Shown: piece by piece, positions 47,318 to 58,725 of the stretch | Layout: each line of letters begins with the position of its first letter | How positions within the stretch are numbered: position 1 is the stretch's first letter | NCBI GenBank assembly: GCA_030704615.1 | Contig: CM060731.1 | Coordinates: forward strand, 41,478,001 to 41,542,000 | From: Takakia lepidozioides | Lineage: Eukaryota > Streptophyta > Takakiopsida > Takakiales > Takakiaceae | Length of the DNA: 64,000 nt | Direction: 5' to 3' | The notes under the pieces: model-generated | What the model saw: only the letters and a program-made list of their open reading frames with translations | Told to the model about the DNA's origin: nothing | Database searches by the model: none | Made by a program: the position numbers and the translations under genes

Positions 47318-47765
47318 TTTAAGCTCCCGACACCCTAAATTCAAGGTCAGATGGTGGGTTCAGCTGCAATATATGTCCAACACCAGATATCCTAAGTTAA
47401 TCGTCTCTATATCTTGGAAACAGGACCGCCCTGTCAAACAGGGTGAGCCCTGGGAGAAGAGAGTAAAAGAGATTCTCAAGGATTTGAATCTGGACCCGCA
47501 AGTCTTGACCTTGCTGGATAAACCTGACTTAGAGAGTGTAGTGTCCAAAGCCATGTTTGTTACTAGAAAATTGTCCAATGAAAATGAAGTTAGGAAGAAA
47601 CTTCCCTGAACCTGTTTCCAGTCTGTGACATGGGGGAGGACATCATGGATGCGCTCAAGGGTCTATCCCACTCTTGGCACCAGACCTAAATTTAAAGTCA
47701 GGGCAGGAAGACTACCTTTGAACAGTAAACAGAAGCAGAGATGAAAGAGAGAGTGCAATTTCCCT
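47318..47765 (+). mobile_element. LINE fragment C
   Basis: About 85 percent similar by eye to 15,895-16,270 of the long LINE (FKVRWWVQLQYMSNTRYPKL, then PQVLTLLDKPDL). It extends into the linker RPKFKVRAGRLPLNSKQKQ that the long copy lacks, and stops before the zinc knuckle. Confidence 0.8.
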
Positions 47766-47887
47766 GACGTACCTCTGCTGCTGCTGGTGCTTGAAGCGAG
47801 CTGGCGCGACGAGTTGCTACGGTGCTGTCGCGGCTGCCAGCGGCGCGGGTCCCCGCCGCTGCAGGGCGTCTCTCCCCCGTTCACCAC

Positions 47888-47918
47888 GGCTCTCTCTCTC
47901 TCTCTCTCTCTCTCTCTT
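47888..47918. repeat. (CT)n microsatellite
   Basis: An uninterrupted run of about 15 CT units in GC-rich noncoding DNA. Confidence 0.95.
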
Positions 47919-48189
47919 CAGCTCGTTAGGTCGCGCCTCTGCGCGGCGTTCCTACCACACAAGGGAGAGAGACATCAGCCCGTGCTTAGGGCAAGAAAGA
48001 AAGACATAAAGTGAGGGAGGAGGCGGTGCTTACCTTGGGCGTTGGAGCGGCGTTGGGGCAAACTCCTTGAGGCCTTGCGACCACCTCGGGCTTAGCAGCA
48101 GGTGCGTTTCTCCTCCACCCTAAACCCCACTCTCTGCACTACCTCTCTCCCAAAGAACAAACAAAAACGGGAGGGGAAAGAGATGCTTG

Positions 48190-48460
48190 AAGCATTTAGG
48201 GAAAAAAAATGGCGCGGCGCCCACGTGTGACGCCCGGCCGTCGCACGCTTGCGCCCGCCCTTTTTTGAAATGTAATAATGAAGATTGCGATGGCTGGCCT
48301 TCGTTTCTTGCGACCCCCGGCCCCATAAATAAGAAAACACGTCGCCCCCCGCCACGGCTATCCGTCGCGGGGTGCGACATCCAGTTATAAAATAAAATAA
48401 AATAAAACTCGTCGTCCAATGCGACGCCAGGGTGTCGCAGGAGGCGACGGCCGGCCTTTC
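48190..48460. repeat. GC-rich repeat with P3 palindromes, second locus
   Basis: GTGACGCCCGGCCGTCGC at 48,227-48,244 and GCGACGCCAGGGTGTCGC at 48,421-48,438, matching the palindromes at 42.1-42.7 kb, with similar spacer words (gcgaccccc, cacgtcgcc). Confidence 0.7.
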
Positions 48461-48874
48461 TGGATTTAGGGTTTAGGGCCTTTTGGGTTTCTTAGTTTTT
48501 ATTTTATTTATTTATTTTTTCATATGGTACTAGGTTAGGGTGTTTGCTTTTCTTTATGGTGCTGGGTTTTGGATTGGCGGTTTTGGTTGTGGGTCTTGGG
48601 GTTAAAAGGATAAACGGTGTAATTAGGATTCACATACCCAAAATGTGGTTCAATCTGATCATCACAAAGCGCTGGGTCTCAACAATTTTTTCCATAGTGT
48701 GAGCATCATGAAGATAGAACGAGAGGAAGGATTTATTGTCTTGGGCTCTAGCACCATAGGGATGCTCCGCCTTTGGTTACCAATTTTGAAAGCCCTGAGG
48801 CTGAGGCATAGGGTTTTTTTGCCAACGGTTTTTGAGAAATGAAAGTGTTGGTGGTGTGTGTTAATTAGGATGGG

Positions 48875-50532
48875 ATGGTGAGGAAACATCGACCCATCTC
48901 CCTCAAGGATAGGGAGGTAGTACCACATATCGATTGTGGCCCTAGAGCGATCATTTTTCGTGGCGAGGAGGCACCCATTGCACCTGATCCAATACAGGCT
49001 GCCGGGCACAATCGTAGAAGGGACCGGGGCCAAATTTCAGGTGATGCGGAGGATGTTGACACTCCGGGATCGAGTCGGGCGCGCCGCGGGTTGCCCCCTC
49101 GCGGGCCACCTTGTCCAACCACGTCCACCTTTGACCCCCCCCCCCCCCCCCGACAGGATTGAGTGTTGGTGCACTAAGTGTTGGGAACGGATACCGCCGG
49201 GCGGCACCAGACCACCGAGGCGGCGACCGCATGTTGTCGAAAAACATTACAAGAAGAACAAGATTGCAGATGCGGCAAAGGTGAATGTTTTTCCCACCCC
49301 TCTCATTAACATTCATTTAAGGTACATTTAGGTTTATCTAATAATATAGTATGATTGGTAAGCATACATGAATCAAAATTACGACATAAGTATTGATGCG
49401 TTGTTCACTACGCACATTGCAGCCACGACTTGATGCCCAAGCTCGCAATCACATTGCACATGAGGCATTTTGTGCCGGTCTACCTGCAGAATTTGTGCCA
49501 GAGCATGTGCCCGATGTGACCAGTTGGTTCCCCCAGCAACACGTAGATGAGATGCGTAGGGTCGAGGGGTATCGTAGGTGTTGTAGGCGTTATGGCCGGC
49601 GACGAGCAGGCCCACCCCCCCCTCCAGTTTCCTCAGGCGGTCCCCCTGATTGTGTCCTCCCCCCCCCCCGTCTGTTTCTTTGCCTGATCTGGACGTTGTA
49701 CCCTCGGCTGCACCTCCGACATTACATCCTCAACCACCTCCACTTTCATCTCCTCCGCCAACAGTACCACCTCCACCTCCACCACCACCACCACCACCAC
49801 CACCTCCACCTCCACCTCCACCTCCACCTCCACGTGCATGTGCCCCCCGAACCCCTAGGAGGGGTCGGCTTCGCCCTAGGTTTCCTCCCCTTCGGCTTGG
49901 GCGGCCTGAGCCGGATCCTCGCCCCCGATGGGAAGCGCATAAGACTATGTTACTGAGGACCGTCCAGCCTCATTGTTGGGGGAATCATCTCGACCCTCCC
50001 ACCCCCATCCGAAAAAAATGTGGAGTTCGAGTATTGGGGGAGACGGTATGTTGTGACAGCCGCTACAGACTCTGCTATGGGTCGGGGTTTATTCACGGTC
50101 AATGATATTGTGGTTCCTCCTCGGAGAAACAACATGGTGGACTTGTTTTCCTACTACGGTCCATACTACACCTCCGCGGAGTTCCGTACATTACGCCTCG
50201 AAGCCCCATACATCGTACCCTACATTTTGTGTGTCAACGGACAGGATGTACGTAGACGGGGGTTGTCTCCAATTGAGATCATATTTTGTGATGGTAACCC
50301 CAACATCTTTGGCAATGTTGTTGGGCTGGTCAATAGTTCTTTTGGTCATCCTAGGAGAACCAATGTAGTATGGGACGAGCGAAGCGATGGGCATGAGAGC
50401 TTTTGTGGTCATACGTCAGTATACTGTGAGGGGATGCACATGTTTGTGATGACATGTGCTAGTAGGACTATTAGGGTTGGCAGCGAATTATTTGCATCAT
50501 ACGAGTTCTCCCGGGATGATTGGGACCTCTGA
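48875..50532 (+). pseudogene. SET-domain gene with polyproline linker
   Basis: Exon 1 (about 48,875-49,280) ends with RIECWCTKCWERIPPGG and HVVEKHYKKNKIADAAK at a GTGAAT donor. Exon 2 starts near 49,423 after TTGCAG (PRLDAQARNHIAHEAFC). A Pro-rich linker follows, then a SET-like domain: GRGLFTVND, FSYYGP, CDGNPNIFGNVVGLVNSSF (the substrate/cofactor NHS region, with NSS), and a C-terminal IRVGSELFASYEF corresponding to the EL.xY end of SET. SET proteins methylate lysines, usually on histones. Frame changes fall at a C-run near 49,137-49,153, a C11 run near 49,662-49,672 and an A7 run near 50,011-50,017, so they may be sequence errors and the gene may be intact. The CWC-type cysteines upstream recall transposon zinc-binding regions; the gene may be transposon cargo. 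Confidence 0.5.
49763..49832 (+). repeat. Pro-encoding CCACCTCCA repeat tract
   Basis: About 70 bp of CCA/CCT triplets coding for an unbroken proline run inside the SET gene linker. Confidence 0.9.
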
Positions 50533-51812
50533 TTACAGTGTGAGTGGGATGTGTATGATAAAAATAGGGTTCCTTTGAGATAGGGATCGCGTAGAGGGGC
50601 ATTGTAGATATTCTCATGATGTACTTTGTATACATCCGATTAATCAATTGGTATAAATTTTTTCTTGTTGCTCGTGTGGGTTGCAACTTTGCATATGTGA
50701 TCTAAACATACTTATGCACATGTGGACCAAATATGAGCTTGAACCAAGTTGATTCAATGGATCATTCTAGTGTTGAACGCAACTACGTGTCATAGAGACG
50801 GAAAATTGTGTTCGCCTGCAGATGATTTTTTTTTTTATTCCATTTTCAAGCCATATGCTTAATGATAGCATATGCAATGTGCGTGCAAAATTTGGGAGTA
50901 AACAAAAGTCATTTGGACCCATAACCATATTTTGTTCTCTCATTTGTACTTCAAAGTTGAGTTATCTTCAACTTCATGCACTCTTCATAGAGAGTTTTAC
51001 TAAAGTGACCCTAGAAACACACTTTTTTTTTTTCCATTTTGTTTTTGTCTCATTTTTGCATGGATGTAGTGGTGCAAAGCCCGATGTCATAGAACAAAAT
51101 AGAACTAAAAATAAAATCATTACGCCCCTCAAAACCGCAATCATATATTTTCTAAATGCAAATATTTATTTTAAATTCATTTTAATTCGATTTAATTCAA
51201 AATTGGTGCAAGGGTGAGTGCGTCGTTGGGGAGGCTTTTTTTTTGTTTTTTTTTGTTTTTTTTTCCCTGCTGGATCTTTGTACAGGTGTTGCACACATAT
51301 TTAAGCACATGTAGGAAAAAATGAAGCTTGAGCCACATCCGTTTGTTGGGTGCAATGGCATGAGAGGATTTTCTTTCACAACACTATTTTAACTAATTGT
51401 GGACTTTTGTTTGGTCCAAAAATAATATGAGAAATATGAATAAACAAAATTTATTATTGAAATAAAGCGATATATATGATTATTTTGGTTATTTTATACA
51501 CAATATAATCCTCCAAACATTTTTTGGAGACAATATAAGTATGTATTGTGGTTTTATAAGAACATCCACTGCCAAGTTGACGTTCACGAAAAAAATGGGA
51601 GGATGCAATAAATTACACCATGATTTACAATATTTACAATGAATTACAACATTCATATTTTATTAGAGATTGCAACTTTGGCGTTGCAGTCAGACATAAT
51701 GTAACGTCAACTGTACATCCGTTGGACTTAATGTTATCTAGCGGCTCGAAGCCATACAACGGCTTACACTAACCCATTAATATTACAAAGCCTCCTCCCA
51801 AACGGCTCGCAG
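50533..51812. other. No gene recognised
   Basis: AT-rich intergenic DNA with T-runs near 51,020 and 51,236-51,264. No supported gene; it separates the convergent SET and FCP1-like genes. Confidence 0.5.
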
Positions 51813-53046
51813 TCAAGGCATGTGTTCGAAGACGCCTCCGGTTACCAAACCACTTGCAACGGTCTCCGCACCAGATGGAACGGAAATACTTTCGAAGAAG
51901 TCGAACCTAGTAGTAACATTATCATCCGAAATCACGAAGCTCTTCTTTTTCTTTTCGAATTCGCTCCTTGAATGTGACTGGGCAAAACAATTTTTCATAT
52001 GACAAATGTCAGCTGAAATGTGGAACATTTGTAGGAAAAATGATAAAGTAAAAGTGCAAGAAGAAGACACTTTCAAGATCAAATTCTCCATAAACAACAA
52101 ACAATGGGATAAGTACATACCAAGGTAATCAGGTTCCTTTTGTTGTGGGATCCAAACACGAGGATCAACATATCTTCCATATCAAGCCCAATAGGCATAG
52201 TCACGACCAATAGGCTTACGAGAACACTTGGCAGGGTTCTCGCTGATGTAATCTACGACTGTTGAAGCTGCAGCCATTTTCAATATATATGGCCACACAG
52301 CTTTTGTCATATCATCCTGGTCAACCAATCCCTTTGGTGATGGCTTGTATGAAATAGGGAAGAATCCAGTATTTGGTGGGTTTCGGAGGCCCTTTGATGG
52401 CTCATCATAAACAAGGAGTATTTGTCCTTGAGTTGCAAAGGGTGTTCCAGGGTACTTGGCAAGAACAGTGCGGATATCCTTAACGAGATATTTCATCCCA
52501 GGCATGATGTAACCGGTAGTGTCTTTACAATCATCAGCTGACTAGATGAAGCAAAACTTCTTCGCAATTTTCGTAGAAACTAAACACTCGAGCATCCTAC
52601 AAAGAACATGTCTTTGAGCACATGACCAAATCGCCACGTGAAAATGCATGAACGCAAGGTTGAGAAACTCCAAGACTCCGGGCCGTGGAACCACAAAAGG
52701 TCATTCGGGAACATGAACTGTAACTTTCCTGAAACGAAATCTCTCCTTAAACAAGTCACCGCCGGTTGGAGGTGGCTGGTAGCAAAAGAGACCGTTGACA
52801 CTCAATATTAACATCATCCGTTTCCTCTTCCCCGATGTGGCAAATGAAGGTTGATGGACGATACCATCATGCGCAATTTAAGTGTTCCCGCCGTCAGAAA
52901 CAACACGATGTAGTGTTTCTTAGTTGCAGAGTGACCTCTACGTTTTCGGAGACATAAGTGTCCAGACAATGGACTACTGTAAAGGACCAAGAGTAGACCA
53001 TAAATCGAAGAGTTCGAGATCACGAAAAGATGAAAGTCGGCTGTCA

Positions 53047-53063
53047 AGTGGAGGTTAGTGAAC
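53047..53063. repeat. P2 half-site
   Basis: Only one arm (AGTGGAGGTTAGTGAAC) of the 26-bp palindrome, next to the acceptor of the domain III exon. Confidence 0.6.
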
Positions 53064-54130
53064 GCACATTGTCGGGAGGCGAATTCAAGAAGTTATGCGG
53101 CTCCATACTCACTTGTATAGAAATTACGGAGTTAGTTTGGGACAGAAGAACAAACTGCAAACGAAAGTGGAGAAATTGTTTTGAAATGTACCATTGAAGC
53201 CTTATTGGAATGTCTTGCAGAAGAATAGTGGATTCCCGCGGGCTTGGACAACATCCGAGGGAGTCCTCAAGTTTGGAGTCCGCTCTTTTTTTCTTGTCAG
53301 CCTTTTGTCCTTTAGAATGATTCCCTGCAGAGGAAGGAAATGGCTCGGGGGCTCTTTTTCGCCTCTTTGGTGTAGAACATTGTGAAAGCAGTTCAGGGTC
53401 ACGTTGTGTCGATGTTGGAGATGTTTTGCCATTGAACGACGGGAGAAGTGGAGGGGCAACAACAGGCAAGCACAAAAAGTTGTCTCTTGAGCACTCGACA
53501 TCCTGGATGGAATGAAAACGCAACGAAAGAATAATTTACCTCGGAACTGCATTCCAATGCAGACGTCGTTTGACAGGAAGGTCATAATCTGCAGATTTTC
53601 TTACCTGGAGCGACAGATGAATATCAGACCCAAACTAAGTGAAACAAGGAGAATGAGCAAGGAGCGAAAAATGAGTTTAAGTCACCTGACTCCTGCGGAT
53701 TTGGGCTATCCAACCCTCGTGCTGGGGAGATATGCGAGGAAGAGACGGAAGCAGGTGCAGCGGAGCCGTAGCCGAGTCCCCGACGGTTGGATAGACCAGA
53801 CCCTGCGTACTGAACATGGAGGGTGAGGAATATTGGGAAAGGTCGATAAAGTCTCCGGGATATTTGTGTTCTTCACCTGCACCTTGGACTTTACCCCCAG
53901 GAAGACCCGAGAGGAGAAGAGTGTCGCCCGCTTCCCGGGAGGACAAGGGTCTGACAAAGGATCCATCCTCAATTTGAGCACCATCATGAACCCTCGGAAA
54001 GCCTTCAATACTCCGACTCACAGCTGATCCGGAGGGTTCCTCTAGGGGACTTGAAGAACCGATGACGTTGTCAGCATCTCCTTGACCCTGCCAAAGAGAC
54101 ATAATCATAAATCCGGGAATGCACGAATGT

Positions 54131-54155
54131 GAACCTCCACTGAACAGTGGAGGTC
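54131..54155. repeat. P2 palindrome
   Basis: GAACCTCCACTG, two bases, then its complement (one end base differs). It lies upstream of the acceptor at about 54,092, between FCP1-like domain II and the linker exon. Confidence 0.85.
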
Positions 54156-55167
54156 ACTAGATATAGTTTTGTCCCCGTATGAAGGCCTGTATCAGAGTCT
54201 TGGGATTGCCCGGAATGTACGTCAAGAATTCAATTGAAAATGAGTCAAAATGAGAGTACCATATCTTTCACGTGTGTGATTATAAGGAAATGAAAAAGAG
54301 AAACCATGAAGATATTCAATAGCTCGAGTGAGATGGGATTGATCAAAAATAATTTATTTTGAAGCATCATATCTGAGACTCTTAAAACCGTTGTCCTCAA
54401 TAAAATCCCAGAGTGGGCTAAACTTGGGATCGTTTGAAACATTGGGGAAAAAAGTCAACCCTATCATTTTTTCCCTAAGATAGCTTGAAACAGTGGGATG
54501 TTTCCTCATTCCAAGCAAATAGGTCTGAAGAACCTTGAGAAGATAGCAACCATCAGTCTCAACGGTCTGGAACAGTTTGAGAACAAGACATGAGTCGGGC
54601 GGGTTCAATACACACTTCATGGCGGTGTCGTCAATGAGTAGAGTGTTACTCTTGGTGTATTGCCTACCAAATCCCTTCCAGACATTGACCAGTGGCTTCA
54701 AAAACAAATGAGGAGGGTCCAATCCTGATTTGAATTGAGGATGAACCGAAGTAGGGCACGAAATACAATCCTCTTGAGACATAACGAAGGCCGGTTGAGG
54801 TAGACCACGAAGCAAAAAATCCAAGATGGGCTGCAAGTTCTTGTACATCATAGAGCTCAAAATCCCTAACCGGTAGTGTTTGTGCAACTCTGTACACACT
54901 TCGCGATATTTCTCCCGTCTAAAGACAAGTCGAAATCCGACAAGAGCTGGAATTCTGTAATCCGATTCTGAAAACCGGGGACATTGTAGCTCTTCTGGTG
55001 CTTCAAGATTTTGCACAAGACTCCATTCACGTCAAAAATAATCAAACGCAACCCTTGCGCAGGAGGAGAAACAGGTGCCCCAATCTGCCAGAGAGTCATT
55101 CATACTTAGGATGATAAAAGGGAACAGTACAATGCATTGGAAAAACCGACACCATGAAAGTGAACAA

Positions 55168-55193
55168 GAACGTCCACTGGACAGCCGAGGTTC
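55168..55193. repeat. P2 palindrome
   Basis: Degenerate copy (GAACGTCCACTG ... CAGCCGAGGTTC) in the predicted intron between FCP1-like domains I and II. Confidence 0.8.
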
Positions 55194-57043
55194 ACCAAAC
55201 CCAGTTAAAATATTTTATGTCCCAATGCAGCGGCACGCAACTCGAGATTGCTAAGGAACTTCTGCCACCTATAATCAAAGTCTCTAAGAAATTTGACCGT
55301 TGGGTCGTCCTCGAAGAAATCCTTTGAAACGCCGAAATGATGTAGGTCGTTGAACAGCATGACATCCATCCCCGATAACCGGAACATGTTAAGGTGAGGC
55401 TTGAGTTCTTCCAGTAGAAATTTATCCTTGTCAGGGTCCACGCGCGCCTTATATTTTGGAAAGAAGATGGTATGTCCTAACGGGTTCAAGTAGGACTTGT
55501 ACATATTGTCTACAGTGTTGATGATGAGAGTATTGGATTTGTAAGCTGTCGGGACTTCCTCAGCGAAAATGTCGTAAAGACGTTTAAAGTAGATGGGATT
55601 TTTGGGAGTTTTGGGCCATTTTTTGTTGAATGTCGATCTATGCATACGGAATTCTCACTGCTATAAGTTCTGACCTGGGAATAGTACTTCCCGAACACGG
55701 CCTTGGCGATAGTCTCGACGTTCATTTCAGGTCCAACGTTCCAAAAACAAACGGCAAACTTTTTGACGGCCCACTTAACGAATTCGTCAAGACCGTTTCG
55801 CGTAGCTAACTTGAATTTCCCTGCGGAGATACAAGGCTGGGTGGCAGGAGGTGTTTTCTTTCCACCTTTAGGAAAACCTCACAAAGGTAACCGATGTCCA
55901 GAACCAGGACGTAGTATCCTGGCCGGCATCCGTTCGGTCCCCAAGGAAGGGAATGCAGATCGTTTGGATTGACAGAAAGGGAATAGTTGACTGGAGGGTA
56001 ATGCATGTTGTCATGTGGAATAACAGAAGAGTTCATTATTAATTTCAATTTGAGAAATCCCAAAGAACGGAAATATTGTCTGGGTGGAAATATGTTTTAT
56101 TCGGAAGTCCAAAAAGACGGATATGGGAAAAACATTGGGATTACATATAATTACAATATTGTCATATGGAAAAAACATTCGGATTATTCCACTCACAAGT
56201 ATGTATAATTACAATATTATCATATTGTATTCAAAAGTGTGTACGAATAAACATTCATTAATTGTCATTCGTTACCTACATCCATAACCACTTCCTGGGT
56301 GACATTATGGGACACCAGCTCACGACGATTGTTAACGGGATCCGGTGACATAATCAATGGCTCGTCACCTTCCACAGGTGTGAACCCTTGACCGAGGGTT
56401 TCAACTAACTCCCTTGATGTCGCTTCTTGTCCCCCTGGAGAAGCCGGATTCTTATTCGTGGTGTTATCGGAACTGGAGGAAGAGCTGTCCAGATTGTGTA
56501 CATCTTGTGGCGCAACGCGTTCTTGGGTATTTGGAGTAATACCTAGATTATCCAATCGGGAAATTTCCTGGCCATCTCTTTCCCTTTCCCACGTTAGCTG
56601 CATCTGCCCCTGGTTTTCGTTCACGATTTCCATGTTCTCATCTTCGTCTTTCTCCTCCTCGTCGTCCTCTTCTAGTTTCTTCACCATTTCCTCGCCCTGA
56701 TTTCCTCTGTCGTGTCCTTCGTCATCATCTTCTTCGTCCACTTCGTCATCCTGCAGTGAGTCTCCGTCATCTCCGTCTCCTGCGATAGTCTGATTGTCAA
56801 TCTGGAGGGTCCTGAAATAGGCCTCCATCTTGCTTCTACAAAATTTCTTTTTCGTTACAAAGTTTATGTCGAGCACACGAATATTTCTTTCTTGCAATGA
56901 AACCAAACAATGATATCAAAATAAATCCGACAAACACCAACCATCGAAAGATTGAAAGGGTTAGGCTTTCTTTTGAGACAACTACTAAACACACCAAACT
57001 GCAGAATAACAAACACCCAAAACACCCACAACTCCAATAACAT

Positions 57044-57068
57044 GAACCTCCACTGCCCAGTGGAGGTT
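57044..57068. repeat. P2 palindrome
   Basis: Nearly perfect copy about 220 bp upstream of the ATG of the FCP1-like gene. Confidence 0.85.
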
Positions 57069-57299
57069 AATAAAATGGAAACAATCAGACACATGTTAAA
57101 CACGTTATTCCGACAACGTGAATAATACGAGATTTACATCCGGGAAAACTGAAAACACAGACAATTCCAAGATGTAGAATTCACTTACAAGCAGAACGTA
57201 TGTCATTGCCAGTCCTCCGAAAATGTTCACACAAGACATTCCGTCCCTTCAAAAAAAAAAAAAACCAGGTAATCGTAGGTGTCCGGTCTCAGCTCATGA

Positions 57300-57640
57300 T
57301 TGTAAGGAGGGCAGCTACCGTGTGCGCAGCTCACGTGAGCACGCTCACGCTTAAAGTGGAAAACGTGAGCAGAATCCCTAAAGCGTGAGCATATTAGTGA
57401 ATGGGAGCCTACAACCGAGGGAAGAAGAGGGCCTATTGCTGTGGACAAAAACTACAATGCACGGACGCATGCACACCCCATCTGACGGGACAATGCAAGC
57501 TCCATGACGACCATATGGTACGAATGTGCGATGAAAAAGCCGACGGATGAATGGTTTCAGGATGAATGAAATGTGAAAATGATGAATGGTGGATGACTGT
57601 TGGAATGAGCGAAAGGATGAACCATGACTTCGTTTTTGTT
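57300..57640. repeat. GTGAGCA cluster followed by GGATGAATG cluster, second locus
   Basis: GCTCACGTGAGC near 57,330, further GTGAGCA units to 57,390, a block cctacaaccgaggg resembling the 37.3-kb locus, and then GGATGAATG units at 57,545-57,625. The order is the same as at 37,255-37,480. Confidence 0.4.
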
Positions 57641-57949
57641 TCACGTGGAACAATTGCATCTCGAGTGTGTCCTGAATTTCAGATTTGTCGGCTGATCCTG
57701 GCAGTACTTACTTTGAGGGAACTTGAAGGAAACTGCTGAAGTTACAAGGCAATTACATACATGAGTAAATTTGAGTTACCTATGGACTCTTCTGATGGGG
57801 GTGGGGCTGCAGAGGAGGGAGGAAGATAGAACATGAGAAGTGGAGGAGAACACAAAATCGCAGAAAAATTCCTCCAAAAACAATGAACCCAAAAAATTGA
57901 GTCCAAAAAAACTTTGAAGGCGGTGTGTGTCCAGATGGGGGGGGGGGGG

Positions 57950-58673
57950 ATTAAGGTGTCGTCAACAACATCTTAATTCCCACCTCCTGTTGCCACAAAC
58001 ATTTAATGGAAAATCCCAAAAAACCAGAAAATTTGAATCCAACAAAACTACAAAGCTGACACATGTATAGGTCGTGGCGATTAAGGTGTCGTCAACGACA
58101 TCTTAAATCCCACCAGCTGCTGCCACATGTCTTTTCAAATTATGGCCCAAAAATGGAAAAAACAGAAATCCAACAAAACTTTGAAAGCGGTGCGTGTGCA
58201 GGTCGGGGCGATTAAGGTGTCGTCAACGACATCTTAATTCCCACAACCTGTTGCGATATGACAGTTTATGGAAAAACCCAAAAAACAAGAAAAAACTAAA
58301 TCCAATAAAGCTTTGAAGGCGATGCGTGTGCAGGTCGGGGGGATTAAGGTGTCGTCAACGACATCTTAATTCCAACAACCTCAACAGAATTTTCAAGGCG
58401 GTGCGTGTGCAGGTCGGGGGGATTAAGACATCTTAATTCCCAGCAAGTTTTTATTTTATTTATTTATTTATTTATTGGTTTCCCCCGAATGTGGCAGATT
58501 AAGGTGTCGTCAACGACATCTTAATTCCAAGCAAGTTTTCCAAGAAAAAAAATAAAAAAAATTAAAAAAATTGTTTTTTCCCGTATGTGGCAAATTAAGG
58601 TGTCGTCAACGACATCTTAATTCCCAGCAAGTTTTCCAAAAGAAAGAAGAAGAAAAAAATAAAAATAAAACCC

Positions 58674-58725
<52 letters not shown>

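Larger units (their letters stand above)
51813..56828 (-). pseudogene. Protein with three FCP1/NIF-like HAD phosphatase domains
   Basis: Exon 1 (56,828-56,276) starts MEAYFRTLQID and is strongly acidic, then Ser-rich. Domain I (about 56,060-55,205): YYVLVLDIGYLC, GLDEFVKWAVKKFAVCFWNV, SNTLIINTVDNMYKSYLNP. Domain II (55,090-54,354): LRLIIFDVNGVLC, EVCTELHKHYRLGILSS, KSNTLLIDDTAMKCVLNPP. A Ser/Pro/Lys linker (54,091-53,130) contains TPKRRKRAPEPF, a possible nuclear signal. Domain III (about 53,030-52,120): LILSVNGLFC, PRPGVLEFLNLAFMHFHVAIW, LLVYDEPSKGLRNPPNTGFF. The last exon (52,012-51,813) ends FEHMP. The DxDxT signature of active FCP1 phosphatases is altered in all three domains, and domain III lacks the first Asp, so catalysis is doubtful. 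Frameshifts near 55,890 and 54,960 and stops in domain III mark decay. Three tandem FCP1-like folds in one protein is unusual. Confidence 0.65.

Noticed and set aside
49633-49940. Minus-strand frames rich in Val-Glu or Trp-Arg repeats
   Set aside because: They are the antisense of the proline codon tract of the SET gene.
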